DNA of 64,000 bases from Actinokineospora baliensis (GTDB lineage: Bacteria; Actinomycetota; Actinomycetes; Mycobacteriales; Pseudonocardiaceae). The stretch is from positions 2,721,001-2,785,000 of the forward strand of contig NZ_JAFBCK010000001.1 of assembly GCF_016907695.1 (NCBI RefSeq). The letters are read 5' to 3'. Each line of letters begins with the position of its first letter. Within the stretch, counting starts at the first letter, position 1. The notes below the pieces were generated by a model, which made no database searches, was not told the origin of the DNA, and saw nothing but the letters and a program-made list of their open reading frames with translations. Below, one piece after another: positions 53,465-62,701 of the stretch. The translations under genes were made by a program, and so were the position numbers.

Positions 53465-54289
53465 ATGCCCTACACGTTGTCCCACGCAGCTGCCGTGTTG
53501 CCGTTTGTTCGGCGGACACCGCTGGTGGGGTCGGCGTTGGTGGTGGGGTCGATGTCGCCGGATTTGTTGTACTTCGTGGCGCTCGAGCCGGGGGTGGACC
53601 AGCGGACGCACACCTGGCTCGGTCTTGTGCTGATCGATTTGCCCGTGGCCCTCGCCGTGCTCGCGGTGTTCCACGCGCTGGTCGCCCCGGCGCTGGTCGC
53701 CTTGGCGCCGCGGTGGGTTCGGGAGCGGGTTCATCCCCGACCGCCGCGGCTGGGGGTCGCGGCGGTCGGGTGGATCGTGGTGTCGGTGCTGCTCGGCGGG
53801 GTGACGCACCTGGTGTGGGACGCCTTCACGCACCACAACGGGTGGGTGGTGCTGCAGTACCCGAAGTTGTTCCGCGAGTGGCTGTGGGTCGGGATGCCGC
53901 GCTACCACTTCCTGCAGCTGTTCAGCAGCGTCGTCGGCGGGGTCGTGCTCATCTGGTGGGCGGTCATGACGCTGCGTCGTCGGGAGCCGAGGGCGGTGGC
54001 GCCGCTCTACAGCCCGCCGCGGCGGCCGGGCCTGGTGATCGCCGCTGTGCTGGCGGCGGGCGCCGGATTGGCTGCGGTGCGGGCGGTGACGGTCATGGCC
54101 TGGATGGACGACCAGTCGGTGGTCGGGTTCGCCAGGACGCTGGCGGCCGGGGTCGCCCCGAGCGGCGCCCAGGTCGCGGCCGGGACGGCCAGGATCGCGA
54201 TCTGCGTGGTGACCGGCGCGTTCGTCGCGCTGATGGTGGTGGGCGTGCTCCAACGTGCGAGGCAGCGCACAGCCGGACCAGTGGACTAG
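53465..54289 (+). CDS. DUF4184 family membrane protein
   Basis: The 274-residue protein begins MPYTLSHAAAVLPFVRRTPLVGSALVVGSMSPDLLYF, the DUF4184 signature with His and Asp residues that suggest a metal-binding hydrolase-like site. VTHLVWDAFTHHNGW adds another His/Asp group. About seven hydrophobic helices follow. The chosen ATG 53465 starts the conserved motif; an upstream GTG-like extension is less likely. The function is unknown. Regulatory elements could lie in the 150 bases upstream. Confidence 0.85.
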   Translation: MPYTLSHAAAVLPFVRRTPLVGSALVVGSMSPDLLYFVALEPGVDQRTHTWLGLVLIDLPVALAVLAVFHALVAPALVALAPRWVRERVHPRPPRLGVAAVGWIVVSVLLGGVTHLVWDAFTHHNGWVVLQYPKLFREWLWVGMPRYHFLQLFSSVVGGVVLIWWAVMTLRRREPRAVAPLYSPPRRPGLVIAAVLAAGAGLAAVRAVTVMAWMDDQSVVGFARTLAAGVAPSGAQVAAGTARIAICVVTGAFVALMVVGVLQRARQRTAGPVD

Positions 54290-54583
54290 ACCGCCCAGTC
54301 CGTGCTGGACTGTCCACAGAGGTCAACCGGGGCTCGGCGTGGAGCGCTCCCAGGTCCGGCGGAGTGCCCGCGCCCGCTGGCAACGCCGACCCGCGTCGAT
54401 TAGCGTGCAACTTGCAGATCGACGTCTACGCACGTGGCCGCACGCGCGCACCCCTGAACCGTGATTGCACGCTCCGTGAGTGAAGTTGTCGCTAACGGGT
54501 AGTGTCCGCGCAACAACAGGCAGAACTCGTGCACCGTGGTCCTAGGGCTTGGCGTTGGTGATCCTTCGGCCTAGCTTTGTCCC
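54290..54583 (+). promoter_or_regulatory. Leader of the LysR gene
   Basis: This 294-base gap has no gene. It contains the short palindrome TGCAACTTGCA at 54406-54416, one of two TGCAA/TTGCA palindromes seen in the window (the other is at 61218). I see no clear promoter boxes. Confidence 0.35.
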
Positions 54584-55567
54584 ATGGAGCTGGAGCTGCG
54601 CCACTTCAAAATCATCGTTGCGGTCGCCGAGGCGGGCAGCATCACCAAGGCCGCGTCCACCCTTGGGCTCGCCCAACCCGCGCTGACCGCACAGCTCCAC
54701 CGGATCGAGCGCGCGCTCGGTGGACCCCTCTTCGAACGCGACCGCAAGGGCGCCAGACCGACCGCGCTCGGTGAGCTGGTGCTCTCGCGGGCCCGCCTGC
54801 TGCTGCCCGCGGTGTCCGGGCTGCGCGAGGAGGCGGCCCGTTTCGCCAACAACGCCGCGCTGCCCGGCGACACCCCGGCCCGGCTGCGGTTGGGCTCGGC
54901 GACCGGCCCGGTGCTCGGCGGTCTGGTCCACCAGCTCAACGCCGCCTACCCCGACCTGCACGTCACCACGCACGTGTCCTGGTCGTCGGAGGAGCTGGCG
55001 TCGATGGTGGCCGACGGGCGGGTGGACTACACCCTGGTCGGGGTCTGCGGTGACGCGCCGCCGCCGTCGCAACCGGGGTTGATCTGGCGGACGCTGGCCA
55101 CCGACCCGGTGTTCGTGCTGCTGTCGGACAAGCACCCGCTGGCCAGCCTGCCCGAGGTGGAGCTGTCGGACCTGGCCGGGTCGCAGTGGGGCGCGACCCC
55201 CGGCGACGGCTGCTTCGCCGACTGCTTCGCCGCGGCCTGCGCGCGGGCCGGGTTCACCCCGCGCACCCTCTACGAGACCGACGTCAACAGCTGCATCGAC
55301 CTGGTCGAGTCCGGCGACGCCGTGGTGCTGTGCCAGCCGATGTTCCGCAAGATGCCCGGTGTGGTGCCGGTGCCGATCGCGGGCAACCCGCTGCGCTGGC
55401 GCAACCTGATCGGCTGGCACCCCGACGGCTCCGCGGCGGCGTTCTCCGACCAGCTGGTGAAGATGGCCAGCACCGCCTACGCCGACGTCATCGCCCGCAG
55501 CGCCCGCTACACCGAGTTCCTGCGCGACCACCCCGGGTTCGGCGTCGAGCGCCCGGAGGCCATCTAG
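54584..55567 (+). CDS. LysR family transcriptional regulator
   Basis: The 327-residue protein has the LysR winged HTH (LRHFKIIVAVAEAGSITKAASTLGLAQPALTAQLHRIERALGGPLFERD, about 4-52) and a periplasmic-binding-like effector domain. ATG 54584 is the start. An imperfect hairpin (CATAGC and GCTATG) lies just after the stop at 55572-55589. The effector and target genes are unknown; no divergent partner gene is present, so it probably acts elsewhere or on itself. Confidence 0.92.
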   Translation: MELELRHFKIIVAVAEAGSITKAASTLGLAQPALTAQLHRIERALGGPLFERDRKGARPTALGELVLSRARLLLPAVSGLREEAARFANNAALPGDTPARLRLGSATGPVLGGLVHQLNAAYPDLHVTTHVSWSSEELASMVADGRVDYTLVGVCGDAPPPSQPGLIWRTLATDPVFVLLSDKHPLASLPEVELSDLAGSQWGATPGDGCFADCFAAACARAGFTPRTLYETDVNSCIDLVESGDAVVLCQPMFRKMPGVVPVPIAGNPLRWRNLIGWHPDGSAAAFSDQLVKMASTAYADVIARSARYTEFLRDHPGFGVERPEAI

Positions 55568-55783
55568 GCCGCATAGCGCGGGTGCTATGGCCAAATCATA
55601 TGGACCGAAGGTCTGTGATCCGCATTACTGTGCCAGGCACCTGCTGACCGTTTCGTCCGGTTGATCTCCGTCAGCCGGACTCCCCGCGACCGAAGTGCGC
55701 TCGGCCGGACCAGCCACCCGGCCCGCTTCGCCGCGCCGGTACGCAGCCATCCCGTACACCTTCCCCTGCACGAGGAGAACGGC

Positions 55784-57247
55784 ATGGCAAGACGCATCAC
55801 AGCCCTGCTCTCAGCCACCGTGGCGACGGCCGGTGCCGTCGTCGCGGTGTCCTTATCGGCCGAGGCTGCGCCCGCCCCGGCCGCCGCCGACGGAATGCAC
55901 GCGGCGATGCAGCGCGACCTGGGCCTGTCCGCCAACCAGGCCACCAGCCGCATCGCCAACGAGGACCGGGCCACCAAGGCCGACCGGGCGCTGCGCAAGC
56001 AGTTGGCCAACCGGCACGGCGGCTCCTGGTACGACGCGGGCCGGGGCAAGCTCGTCGTCGCGGTCACCGACTCGGGGGCCGCCGCGGCCGCCAGGTCGGC
56101 CGGTGCCGACGCGGTCGTCGTCTCGCGCACCGAGGCGCAACTCGACGACCTCAAGGCCAAGTTGGACGCCAACCTGGCGCGCAGCCCGAAGACCGTCCCC
56201 GCCTGGTACGTCGACGTCACGAGCAACAAGATCGTGGTCAAGTCGCGCGGCTCGGCCTTGGCCGCGGCCCGTGCGTTCGTGGCGGCCAGCGGTGTCCCCG
56301 CCGACGCGGTCGCCGTCGAGGCGTCGGACGAGGCCCCGCGCAAGCTGATCGACGTGGTCGGCGGCAACGCGTACTACATCGGCAGCGGCACCCGCTGCTC
56401 GGTCGGCTTCTCGGTCAACGGCGGTTTCATCACCGCGGGCCACTGCGGCCGCACCGGCGCCACCACGACGACCCCGAGCGGCACCTTCGCCGGATCCAGC
56501 TTCCCCGGCAACGACTACGCCTTCGTCAGGGTCAACTCCGGCAACACGATGATCGGCGCCGTCAACAACTACTCCGGCGGCCGGGTGGCCGTCGCGGGCA
56601 GCACCGAGGCCCCGGTCGGGTCCTCGATCTGCCGGTCCGGCTCCACCACGGGCTGGCACTGCGGCACCATCCAGGCCCGCAACTCCTCGGTCACCTACCC
56701 CGAGGGCACCATCACCGGCCTGATCCGCACCAGCGTCTGCGCCGAGCCGGGCGACTCGGGCGGTTCGGCGATCTCGGGCGGCCAAGCCCAGGGTGTCACC
56801 TCCGGCGGCTCCGGCAACTGCTCCTCCGGCGGGACGACCTACTTCCAGCCGGTCAACGAGATCCTGCAGGTCTACGGCCTGAGCCTGATCACCAACGGCG
56901 GTACTCCGCCGACCACCACCCCGCCGACGACCCCGCCGGGCACCTGCACCGGCACCACCTACACCGGCAGCCTCGCCAGCGGCGGGCAGGCCATCCAGCC
57001 CAACAACAGCTACTACCAGACCAGCGCCACCGGCGCGCACCGCGGCTGCCTCAGCGGCCCGTCGGGTTCGGACTACGACCTGTACCTGCAGAAGTGGAAC
57101 GGCAGCAGCTGGGCGAACGTGGCCAGCGGCACCACACCGTCCAACGCGGAGTCCGTGTCCTACACCGGAACAGCCGGCTACTACCGCTGGCAGATCCACG
57201 CCTACAGCGGCTCCGGCAGCTACACCCTGCGCGCCTCCCGGCCATAA
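55784..57247 (+). CDS. Secreted alpha-lytic-type serine protease (S1E) with pro-region and PPC domain
   Basis: The 487-residue precursor has a signal peptide (1-28). A pro-region (about 35-190) resembles the alpha-lytic/streptogrisin foldase domain. The catalytic domain has His in FITAGHCG, Asp in FPGNDYAFV and Ser in EPGDSGGS. A TPPTTTPPTTPPG linker leads to a C-terminal PPC-like beta domain (TYTGSLASGGQAIQPNNSYYQTS to the end) that often aids secretion or substrate binding. ATG 55784 follows CGAGGAGAA. It acts outside the cell. Confidence 0.94.
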   Translation: MARRITALLSATVATAGAVVAVSLSAEAAPAPAAADGMHAAMQRDLGLSANQATSRIANEDRATKADRALRKQLANRHGGSWYDAGRGKLVVAVTDSGAAAAARSAGADAVVVSRTEAQLDDLKAKLDANLARSPKTVPAWYVDVTSNKIVVKSRGSALAAARAFVAASGVPADAVAVEASDEAPRKLIDVVGGNAYYIGSGTRCSVGFSVNGGFITAGHCGRTGATTTTPSGTFAGSSFPGNDYAFVRVNSGNTMIGAVNNYSGGRVAVAGSTEAPVGSSICRSGSTTGWHCGTIQARNSSVTYPEGTITGLIRTSVCAEPGDSGGSAISGGQAQGVTSGGSGNCSSGGTTYFQPVNEILQVYGLSLITNGGTPPTTTPPTTPPGTCTGTTYTGSLASGGQAIQPNNSYYQTSATGAHRGCLSGPSGSDYDLYLQKWNGSSWANVASGTTPSNAESVSYTGTAGYYRWQIHAYSGSGSYTLRASRP

Positions 57248-57713
57248 CCCCACCCGCCGAGCGGCCGACCCCACCCGGGTCGGCCGCTCGCCCATGTCCC
57301 CACTCGCAGCGCAGCCCCCACAACCCCACCATCACCGCAACGTCAACCCGCAGGGCAGACCTCGCGCCTTCGGCAGGCCCGCCACCCCTAGGCGGCAGAT
57401 CCCGCGCTCTTGGGCGGCAAGCCTCGCGCTCCTAGGCGGCGGGCCCCACACCCCCGGACGGCAGCCCCTCGCACGGCAGCCCCTCGCACGGCAGACCCCG
57501 CCCGCACGGCAGACCCCGCCCGCACGGCAGACCCCGCCCGCACGGCAGACCCCGCCCGCACGGCAGACCCCGCCCGCACGGCAGACCCCGCCCACCCAGG
57601 GGGGGCCACCCACTTCCAGCGTATCGGGTTTCGAGCGCTGTCAAGGGGGCTCGGCCGGAGCTGTGGACAGGTGAGGCCATTGTGGACAACGAGGGGCCAA
57701 GAGCCGTCTCGGC
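57248..57713. other. Intergenic region with an 18-bp minisatellite
   Basis: This 466-base gap separates the convergent protease and polymerase genes. It is Cys/Pro-codon-like and C-rich, with many short GGCGGCA/GGCGGCG repeats and a tandem array at 57486-57593. Two TGTGGACA-type 9-mers (DnaA-box-like on the minus strand) lie near 57661 and 57681. I see no gene. Confidence 0.6.
57486..57593 (+). repeat. Tandem array of an 18-bp unit (GCACGGCAGACCCCGCCC)
   Basis: Six perfect or near-perfect copies begin at 57486, 57504, 57522, 57540, 57558 and 57576. Two related shorter copies (GCACGGCAGCCCCTC) precede them. The unit is a multiple of three, so frames stay open through it, but codon usage and context do not support a protein. 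Confidence 0.9.
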
Positions 57714-59375
57714 CTACTTCGCGTCCGCGTAGCTCTGGGCCACCTGTGCCACGAGCGGGAACAGGACCGCCGTCCCCGGGAAGACCAGTCGGCTGGCCTC
57801 TTCCGCCGCGGCTCCGATTTCCGCGACGACGACATCCGCCACCTCGCTCGGGCAGTGGACCAGTACCTCGTCGTGCTGGAAGAACACGATCTGGGCGTTC
57901 GGCGCCACCTCGAACAGCCGCCTTCGCAGGGTTGCCAGCATGGTCAGGGCCCAGTCCGCGGCGCTGGCCTGCACCACGAAGTTTCGGGTGAACCGACCCC
58001 ATTCGCGGGCCGCTTGCCGACCCGCGCGTTCCTCGGTCTCGGTCTCAGCCGCACCGGTCCGCTCCCGCCAGGCCTCGCTGGGTGGGGGACTGGTTCGCCC
58101 CAGTCGGGACCGCACGATCCGGCCTTCCTCGCCTGCCCGCGCGGCGTGTTCCACGTAGTCGACCGCGACCGGGAAGCGTTTGCGCAGCACGGCGAGCAGT
58201 GGGCCCGCTTCCCCGCTGGTGCCGCCGTACATCGCTGAGAGCATCGCGATCTTGGCTCGGCCGCGGTCCCCGTCGAACGCGTCTGCGGCGAGGCTGGTGT
58301 AGAGGTCGTCGGTCGCGGAGACCTCGGCGAAGCGTTGGTCGCCGGACAGTGCGCCGAGCACTCGGGGTTCGAGTTGGGAGGCGTCGGCGACCACGAGTGA
58401 CCACCCGGGGTCGGCCCGCACCGCGGTCCGCAGCGTCTTCGGCAGTTGCAACGCCGCTCCGCCCCTGGTCGCCCACCGGCCAGAGACGACCCCGCCCACG
58501 ACGTACTCCGGTCGGAACCGCCCGGCGGTGACCCAGGAGTCCAGCCACGACCAGCCGTGCACGACCCACAACCGCGCTAGCTCCTTGTACTCCAGCAGCG
58601 GCGCGACCGCCGGGTGCTCGATCTCGCGCAGAACCCAGGCGCGCGCCGAGGACACCTCGATCCCCTCGCGCGCGAACGCCTTCACGATGCTCGGCGGGTG
58701 GTCCGGGTTGATCGGCCGACCCGAGAAGGCCGCGCTGATCCGTTCCGCCAGGGCCGCGAGCTTGGCGGGCCGCACCCCCGGTGCCGTGCGCGGACCCAGC
58801 GTCTCGGTCAGCAGTCCGATGTGGACTTCCGGGCGCCACGGCAACCCGTGGTGGGTCATCTCCGCCGCGGCCAACCCGCCTGCCGATTCGGCCGCCGCCA
58901 GCAGTCGCAGCCGGTCGGGGTGGGCGGTCGAGGCGAGTCGGCGTTCCTGGTCGGCGAGCACGTCGGCCGCCGCGAGCACCGGGTCGACGCCCGGCGGGGT
59001 GGTCCCGCGGTCGGTCTCGAACAGCGCGGGTGGACTGTCGCGCTCCAGCGGCGGTGGGTCGGCGGGTTCGGCCAGTCCGCGCGGCCTGGCCCACGCCGCG
59101 GCGAGGTTGCGCGGTTGGCCCGGTCGTTGCTCGAAGGCGAGCAGGATCCCCTCGACCAGGGCCAGGTCGTGGCAGCGGCCCAGCCGGACACCCGCGCGCA
59201 GCAGCGCCGGGTACGCCTCGTCGAGTGCGGGCAGCACCCATCGCGGCGCGTGCTCGCGCTCGAGGTCGGCCATCCACGCGGCGAGGTCGGGCACGTCGAA
59301 GGGGGCCTGGTCGGGCACGAGCACCCGGCCCGCTCCCTCGGCTCCCGGTACCGCCACGACGCGCACGTTCGGCAT
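57714..59375 (-). CDS. Family-A DNA polymerase-like protein (bifunctional 3'-5' exonuclease/DNA polymerase type)
   Basis: The 553-residue actinobacterial-type polymerase has motif A VVADASQLEPRVLG (metal Asp), the O-helix DRGRAKIAMLSAMYGG (R, K and Y in place) and motif C FFQHDEVLVHC (catalytic Asp). Residues 50-200 correspond to a degenerate exonuclease-like domain; no DEDD set is obvious. The O-helix position matching Phe762 of E. coli Pol I is Leu. It lacks the 5' nuclease domain and is not the replicative PolA. A repair or mobile-element role is possible. ATG 59375. Confidence 0.82.
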   Translation of the reverse strand: MPNVRVVAVPGAEGAGRVLVPDQAPFDVPDLAAWMADLEREHAPRWVLPALDEAYPALLRAGVRLGRCHDLALVEGILLAFEQRPGQPRNLAAAWARPRGLAEPADPPPLERDSPPALFETDRGTTPPGVDPVLAAADVLADQERRLASTAHPDRLRLLAAAESAGGLAAAEMTHHGLPWRPEVHIGLLTETLGPRTAPGVRPAKLAALAERISAAFSGRPINPDHPPSIVKAFAREGIEVSSARAWVLREIEHPAVAPLLEYKELARLWVVHGWSWLDSWVTAGRFRPEYVVGGVVSGRWATRGGAALQLPKTLRTAVRADPGWSLVVADASQLEPRVLGALSGDQRFAEVSATDDLYTSLAADAFDGDRGRAKIAMLSAMYGGTSGEAGPLLAVLRKRFPVAVDYVEHAARAGEEGRIVRSRLGRTSPPPSEAWRERTGAAETETEERAGRQAAREWGRFTRNFVVQASAADWALTMLATLRRRLFEVAPNAQIVFFQHDEVLVHCPSEVADVVVAEIGAAAEEASRLVFPGTAVLFPLVAQVAQSYADAK

Positions 59376-59433
59376 TCTGGGGCATGACCCTGACAGTCGC
59401 TGGTGGTTGACTCGCCAGTAGGTTCTGCGGCAC

Positions 59434-59455
59434 GGTGTTACCCCTGGGTAACACC
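59434..59455 (+). promoter_or_regulatory. Perfect palindrome upstream of the acyl-CoA ligase gene
   Basis: GGTGTTACCC at 59434-59443 and GGGTAACACC at 59446-59455 form a perfect inverted repeat around CT, 16 bases before the GTG start. A related but imperfect site precedes the acyl-CoA dehydrogenase at 62702. A TetR- or FadR-type operator is likely. Confidence 0.6.
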
Positions 59456-59470
59456 TGTTGGGAGGCGTCG

Positions 59471-61096
59471 GTGAGCGAGTACCTGAGCCGCGTTCGCGAG
59501 CTGGCCGCGAAGGTGCCCACCGCGATCCGCAGCGTGGACGTCATGCGCCGGGCCGGTCTGGTGCCGCTGAGCAGGCCCGACCACGTGCTCGGGTCGATGG
59601 TCGCGATGCGCAGGCTGGGCCCGATCGCGGGGGCCGCCCGCATCGCCGCCACCCGTGACCGGGCCGCCGTGGGGCTGGTCGACGAGCTGGGACCGCTGAC
59701 CTTCGCCGAGCTCGACCGCAGGTCCAACGCGCTGGCCAGGGCGTTCGCCGAGCGCGGGGTCACCCCGGACTCGGTGGTGGCGCTGCTGGCCCGCGACCAC
59801 CGCGGCGCCGTGGAGACCATGCTGGCCGCCTCCAAGCTCGGCGCGCGGCTGCTGCTGATGAACACCGGGTTCGCCCGCCCGCAGCTGGTCGACGTCGCCG
59901 AGCGCGAGGGCGTCACGGTGTTCGTCTACGACCAGGAGTTCACCCCGCTGGTCGAGGCGCTGCCCCGGTCGCTGCCCAGCTACCTCGCCTGGGTCGACGA
60001 CGCGCCCGAGGGGGCGGTGACCCTGGAGGACCTGATCGCCGGGACCGACGACCGCGCGGTGCCGATGCCGCGCCAGCCGGGCGGGATGGTCCTGCTCACC
60101 AGCGGCACCACCGGCACGCCGAAGGGCGCGCCCCGCCAGGTGCGGTCCCCGCTGGCCGCCGCCCAGTTCCTCGACCGCATCCCGCTGCGCACCGGTGAGG
60201 CGACCGTGCTGGCCGCGCCGCTGTTCCACGCGACCGGGTTCTCGCAGTTCATCATCTCGTTCGCGCTCGGCTCGCGGGTCGTCGTGCGGCGCCGGTTCGA
60301 CCCAGAGGCCACCCTCGCCGCGATCGCCGACAACCGGGCCACCGCGCTCGTGCTGGTGCCGACGATGCTGCAGCGCATCCTGGACCTGGGCGAGGACGTG
60401 CTGGCCCGCTACGACACCGGCAGCCTGCGGATCGTGTTCACCGCCGGGTCCGCCCTGTCGCCGGAACTGGGCAACCGGGCCAGCCGGGTGTTCGGCGACG
60501 TGATCCACAACCTCTACGGGTCCACCGAGGTGTCGGTGGCCTCGGTGGCCACCCCGCGGGACTGGCGCGCGGCTCCCGGCACCGTCGGCAAGCCCCCGGT
60601 CGGCTGCCAGGTCGTGCTCTACGACGCGGACGGGGCGCCGGTGACCGAGCCCGGTGTCACCGGGCGGGTGTTCGCGGGCAGCGGGCTGGCTTTCGGCGGG
60701 TACACCGACGGGCGGCACAAGGAGGTCATCGGTGGCCTGCTGTCCACGGGGGACGTCGGGCACTTCGACGCCGAGGGGCGGTTGTTCATCGACGGCCGCG
60801 ACGACGACATGATCGTCTCCGGTGGCGAGAACGTGTTCCCCGGCGAGATCGAGAACCTGCTCGTCGCCTTCCCCGGGGTGGTTGAGGCCGCGGTGCTCGG
60901 GGTACCCGACGCCGAGTTCGGCCAGCGGCTCAAGGCCTTCGTGGTCTTGGAGCCCGGCGCCGCGGTCACCGAGGAGCGGCTGCGCGAGCACGTGCGGACC
61001 AACCTGGCCCGGTTCAAAGTGCCCAGGGAAGTCGTTTTCCTCGACGAGTTGCCGCGCAACGCCACCGGCAAACTGCTGCGCAATCAGCTCGCCTGA
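59471..61096 (+). CDS. Acyl-CoA ligase (FadD-like)
   Basis: The 541-residue enzyme activates fatty acids as acyl-AMP and transfers them to CoA. It shows the AMP-binding motif LLTSGTTGTPKG, the A5 motif NLYGSTE, GDVGHFDAEGRLFIDGRDDDMIVSGGENVFP and the C-terminal catalytic Lys in NATGKLLRN. GTG 59471 follows GGGAGG. The palindrome at 59434-59455 probably serves its regulator. It resembles mycobacterial FadD2-type ligases; the substrate is unknown. Confidence 0.9.
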   Translation: MSEYLSRVRELAAKVPTAIRSVDVMRRAGLVPLSRPDHVLGSMVAMRRLGPIAGAARIAATRDRAAVGLVDELGPLTFAELDRRSNALARAFAERGVTPDSVVALLARDHRGAVETMLAASKLGARLLLMNTGFARPQLVDVAEREGVTVFVYDQEFTPLVEALPRSLPSYLAWVDDAPEGAVTLEDLIAGTDDRAVPMPRQPGGMVLLTSGTTGTPKGAPRQVRSPLAAAQFLDRIPLRTGEATVLAAPLFHATGFSQFIISFALGSRVVVRRRFDPEATLAAIADNRATALVLVPTMLQRILDLGEDVLARYDTGSLRIVFTAGSALSPELGNRASRVFGDVIHNLYGSTEVSVASVATPRDWRAAPGTVGKPPVGCQVVLYDADGAPVTEPGVTGRVFAGSGLAFGGYTDGRHKEVIGGLLSTGDVGHFDAEGRLFIDGRDDDMIVSGGENVFPGEIENLLVAFPGVVEAAVLGVPDAEFGQRLKAFVVLEPGAAVTEERLREHVRTNLARFKVPREVVFLDELPRNATGKLLRNQLA

Positions 61097-61444
61097 TATC
61101 ACGGTCAAATCGAGCGGCACAACCCTCGGCCGTGGGGAAACTGGCCGCGGAATTGCGTGTTCGACCGTCGATCCAGTAGTGATTTGAAGTCTTTCGTTCC
61201 CAGATGGCGCCGCTGTTGTGCAATCTTGCACTACCCGGGCGAAAGGGGCGCTGAACTGGGTGTATGCCCACGTCAGCAGGGGCTACTCGCCGGTATTCAT
61301 CGAATACGATCATGGCGCGACCGGCGTAGTGACACTGCGCTGTTCGGCGCACTTGTGGCAAGTGGCAACTGTTGAGGCGCTTTCGGATCCGGCGTTGCAT
61401 ATCTCTCACGCAAGTGATCCATCGGGGCAAACGAAAGGTCTTCC
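61097..61444. other. 348-base leader of the subtilase gene
   Basis: No gene is convincing here; short frames lack codon bias. A perfect palindrome (GTGCAA/TTGCAC around TC) lies at 61218-61231 and resembles the one before the LysR gene. An AACGAAAGG-type ribosome site precedes ATG 61445. Confidence 0.4.
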
Positions 61445-62644
61445 ATGACTTCGAAGCGCGAAGGTCGTCGGGGCCGACTCGCTGTCGGTTTCGCGCTCGT
61501 CGGTGCCGCCGCTATCGCCGCGGTCGCCATTACTCCCACCGCCCAGGCGGCCGAGGGGCAGGTCCGGTTCGCCGGGTCCCCGGACGCCATCGCGGACAGC
61601 TACATCGTTGTCCTCAAAGACACCAGGGCCGCCATCGGCGCGCAGTCCGCCGCTTTGGCCGATCGCTACGACGCCACGGTCAACCGCCAGTTCGACACCG
61701 CGATCACCGGTTTCTCCGCGACGATGTCCGCCGAGCGGGCCGCCGAACTCGCCGCGGACCCGGCCGTCGCCTACGTCCAGGCCAACCAGCGCTTCCACGC
61801 GACCGGCACCCAGGAGAACCCGCCGTCGTGGGGCCTGGACCGCATCGACCAGGCCGACCTGCCGCTCGACGACAGCTACACCTACCCGAGCGAGGCGGCC
61901 GACGTCACCGCCTACGTCATCGACACCGGGGTCAACGCCGCGCACACCACCTTCGGCGGCCGTGCCTCCGGCGGGTTCGACGCGGTGGACAACGACGACG
62001 ACCCCGATGACGGCAACGGCCACGGCACGCACGTGGCGGGCACCATCGGCGGAAAGGAGTACGGGGTCGCCAAGGGCGTGAAGATCGTCCCGGTCCGGGT
62101 GCTCGACGACAACGGCAGCGGCAGCACCGACGGCGTCGTGGCGGGCATCGAGTGGGTCGCGGAGAACCACAGCGGCGCGTCGGTGGCCAACATGAGCCTC
62201 GGCGGTCCGGCCGACTCCGCGCTCGACCAGGCGGTCAAGGGCGCCATCTCGGCCGGGGTCACCTTCGCCGTCGCCGCGGGCAACTCCGGTGACAACGCCA
62301 GCGGCTACTCGCCCGCCAGGGTCCAGGAGGCGATCACCGTCGCCGCGTCGGACGACGCCGACAAGCAGGCGCAGTTCTCCAGCCACGGCTCGATCGTCGA
62401 CATCTACGCGCCCGGCGTGAACATCACCTCGTCGTGGATCGGCAGCACCACCGCCACCAACCGGATCAGCGGCACCTCGATGGCCACCCCGCACGTGACC
62501 GGCGCCGCCGCGCTGTACCTGGCGGGCAACCCGTCCGCCAGCCCGGCCGATGTCGCCGCCGCCCTGGTCGAGGCCGCTTCGGCCGACAAGATCTCCAACC
62601 CGAGTTCAGGGACCCCGAACAAGTTGCTGCACGTGGGTTCCTGA
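61445..62644 (+). CDS. Secreted subtilisin-like serine protease (S8)
   Basis: The 399-residue precursor has a signal peptide (about 1-35), an I9 propeptide (ADSYIVVLKDT ... VAYVQANQRFHATG) and the S8 catalytic domain with Asp in YVIDTGV, His in GNGHGTHVAGT and Ser in GTSMATPHVTG. The Asn of AAGNSGDN forms the oxyanion hole. It ends at the usual S8 C-terminus without extra domains. ATG 61445. A strong terminator follows at 62654. Confidence 0.95.
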   Translation: MTSKREGRRGRLAVGFALVGAAAIAAVAITPTAQAAEGQVRFAGSPDAIADSYIVVLKDTRAAIGAQSAALADRYDATVNRQFDTAITGFSATMSAERAAELAADPAVAYVQANQRFHATGTQENPPSWGLDRIDQADLPLDDSYTYPSEAADVTAYVIDTGVNAAHTTFGGRASGGFDAVDNDDDPDDGNGHGTHVAGTIGGKEYGVAKGVKIVPVRVLDDNGSGSTDGVVAGIEWVAENHSGASVANMSLGGPADSALDQAVKGAISAGVTFAVAAGNSGDNASGYSPARVQEAITVAASDDADKQAQFSSHGSIVDIYAPGVNITSSWIGSTTATNRISGTSMATPHVTGAAALYLAGNPSASPADVAAALVEAASADKISNPSSGTPNKLLHVGS

Positions 62645-62653
62645 CGTTTCCGC

Positions 62654-62695
62654 CGATCGCCCGCACCTCGCAGGGGGTGCGGGCGATCGCCCTTT
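62654..62695 (+). terminator. Intrinsic terminator after the subtilase
   Basis: CGATCGCCCGCACC at 62654-62667 pairs with GGTGCGGGCGATCG at 62676-62689 over 14 bp, with an 8-base loop, followed by CCCTTT. Confidence 0.9.
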
Positions 62696-62701
62696 CCGGC
62701 T

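Noticed and set aside
57388..58002. Ala-Arg-Thr-Ala-Asp-Pro repeat protein
   Set aside because: The repeat is an 18-bp minisatellite in intergenic DNA; the frame has no ribosome site and overlaps the polymerase gene.
61157..61448. Small coding frames in the subtilase leader
   Set aside because: No ribosome site, no codon bias, and overlap in several phases.
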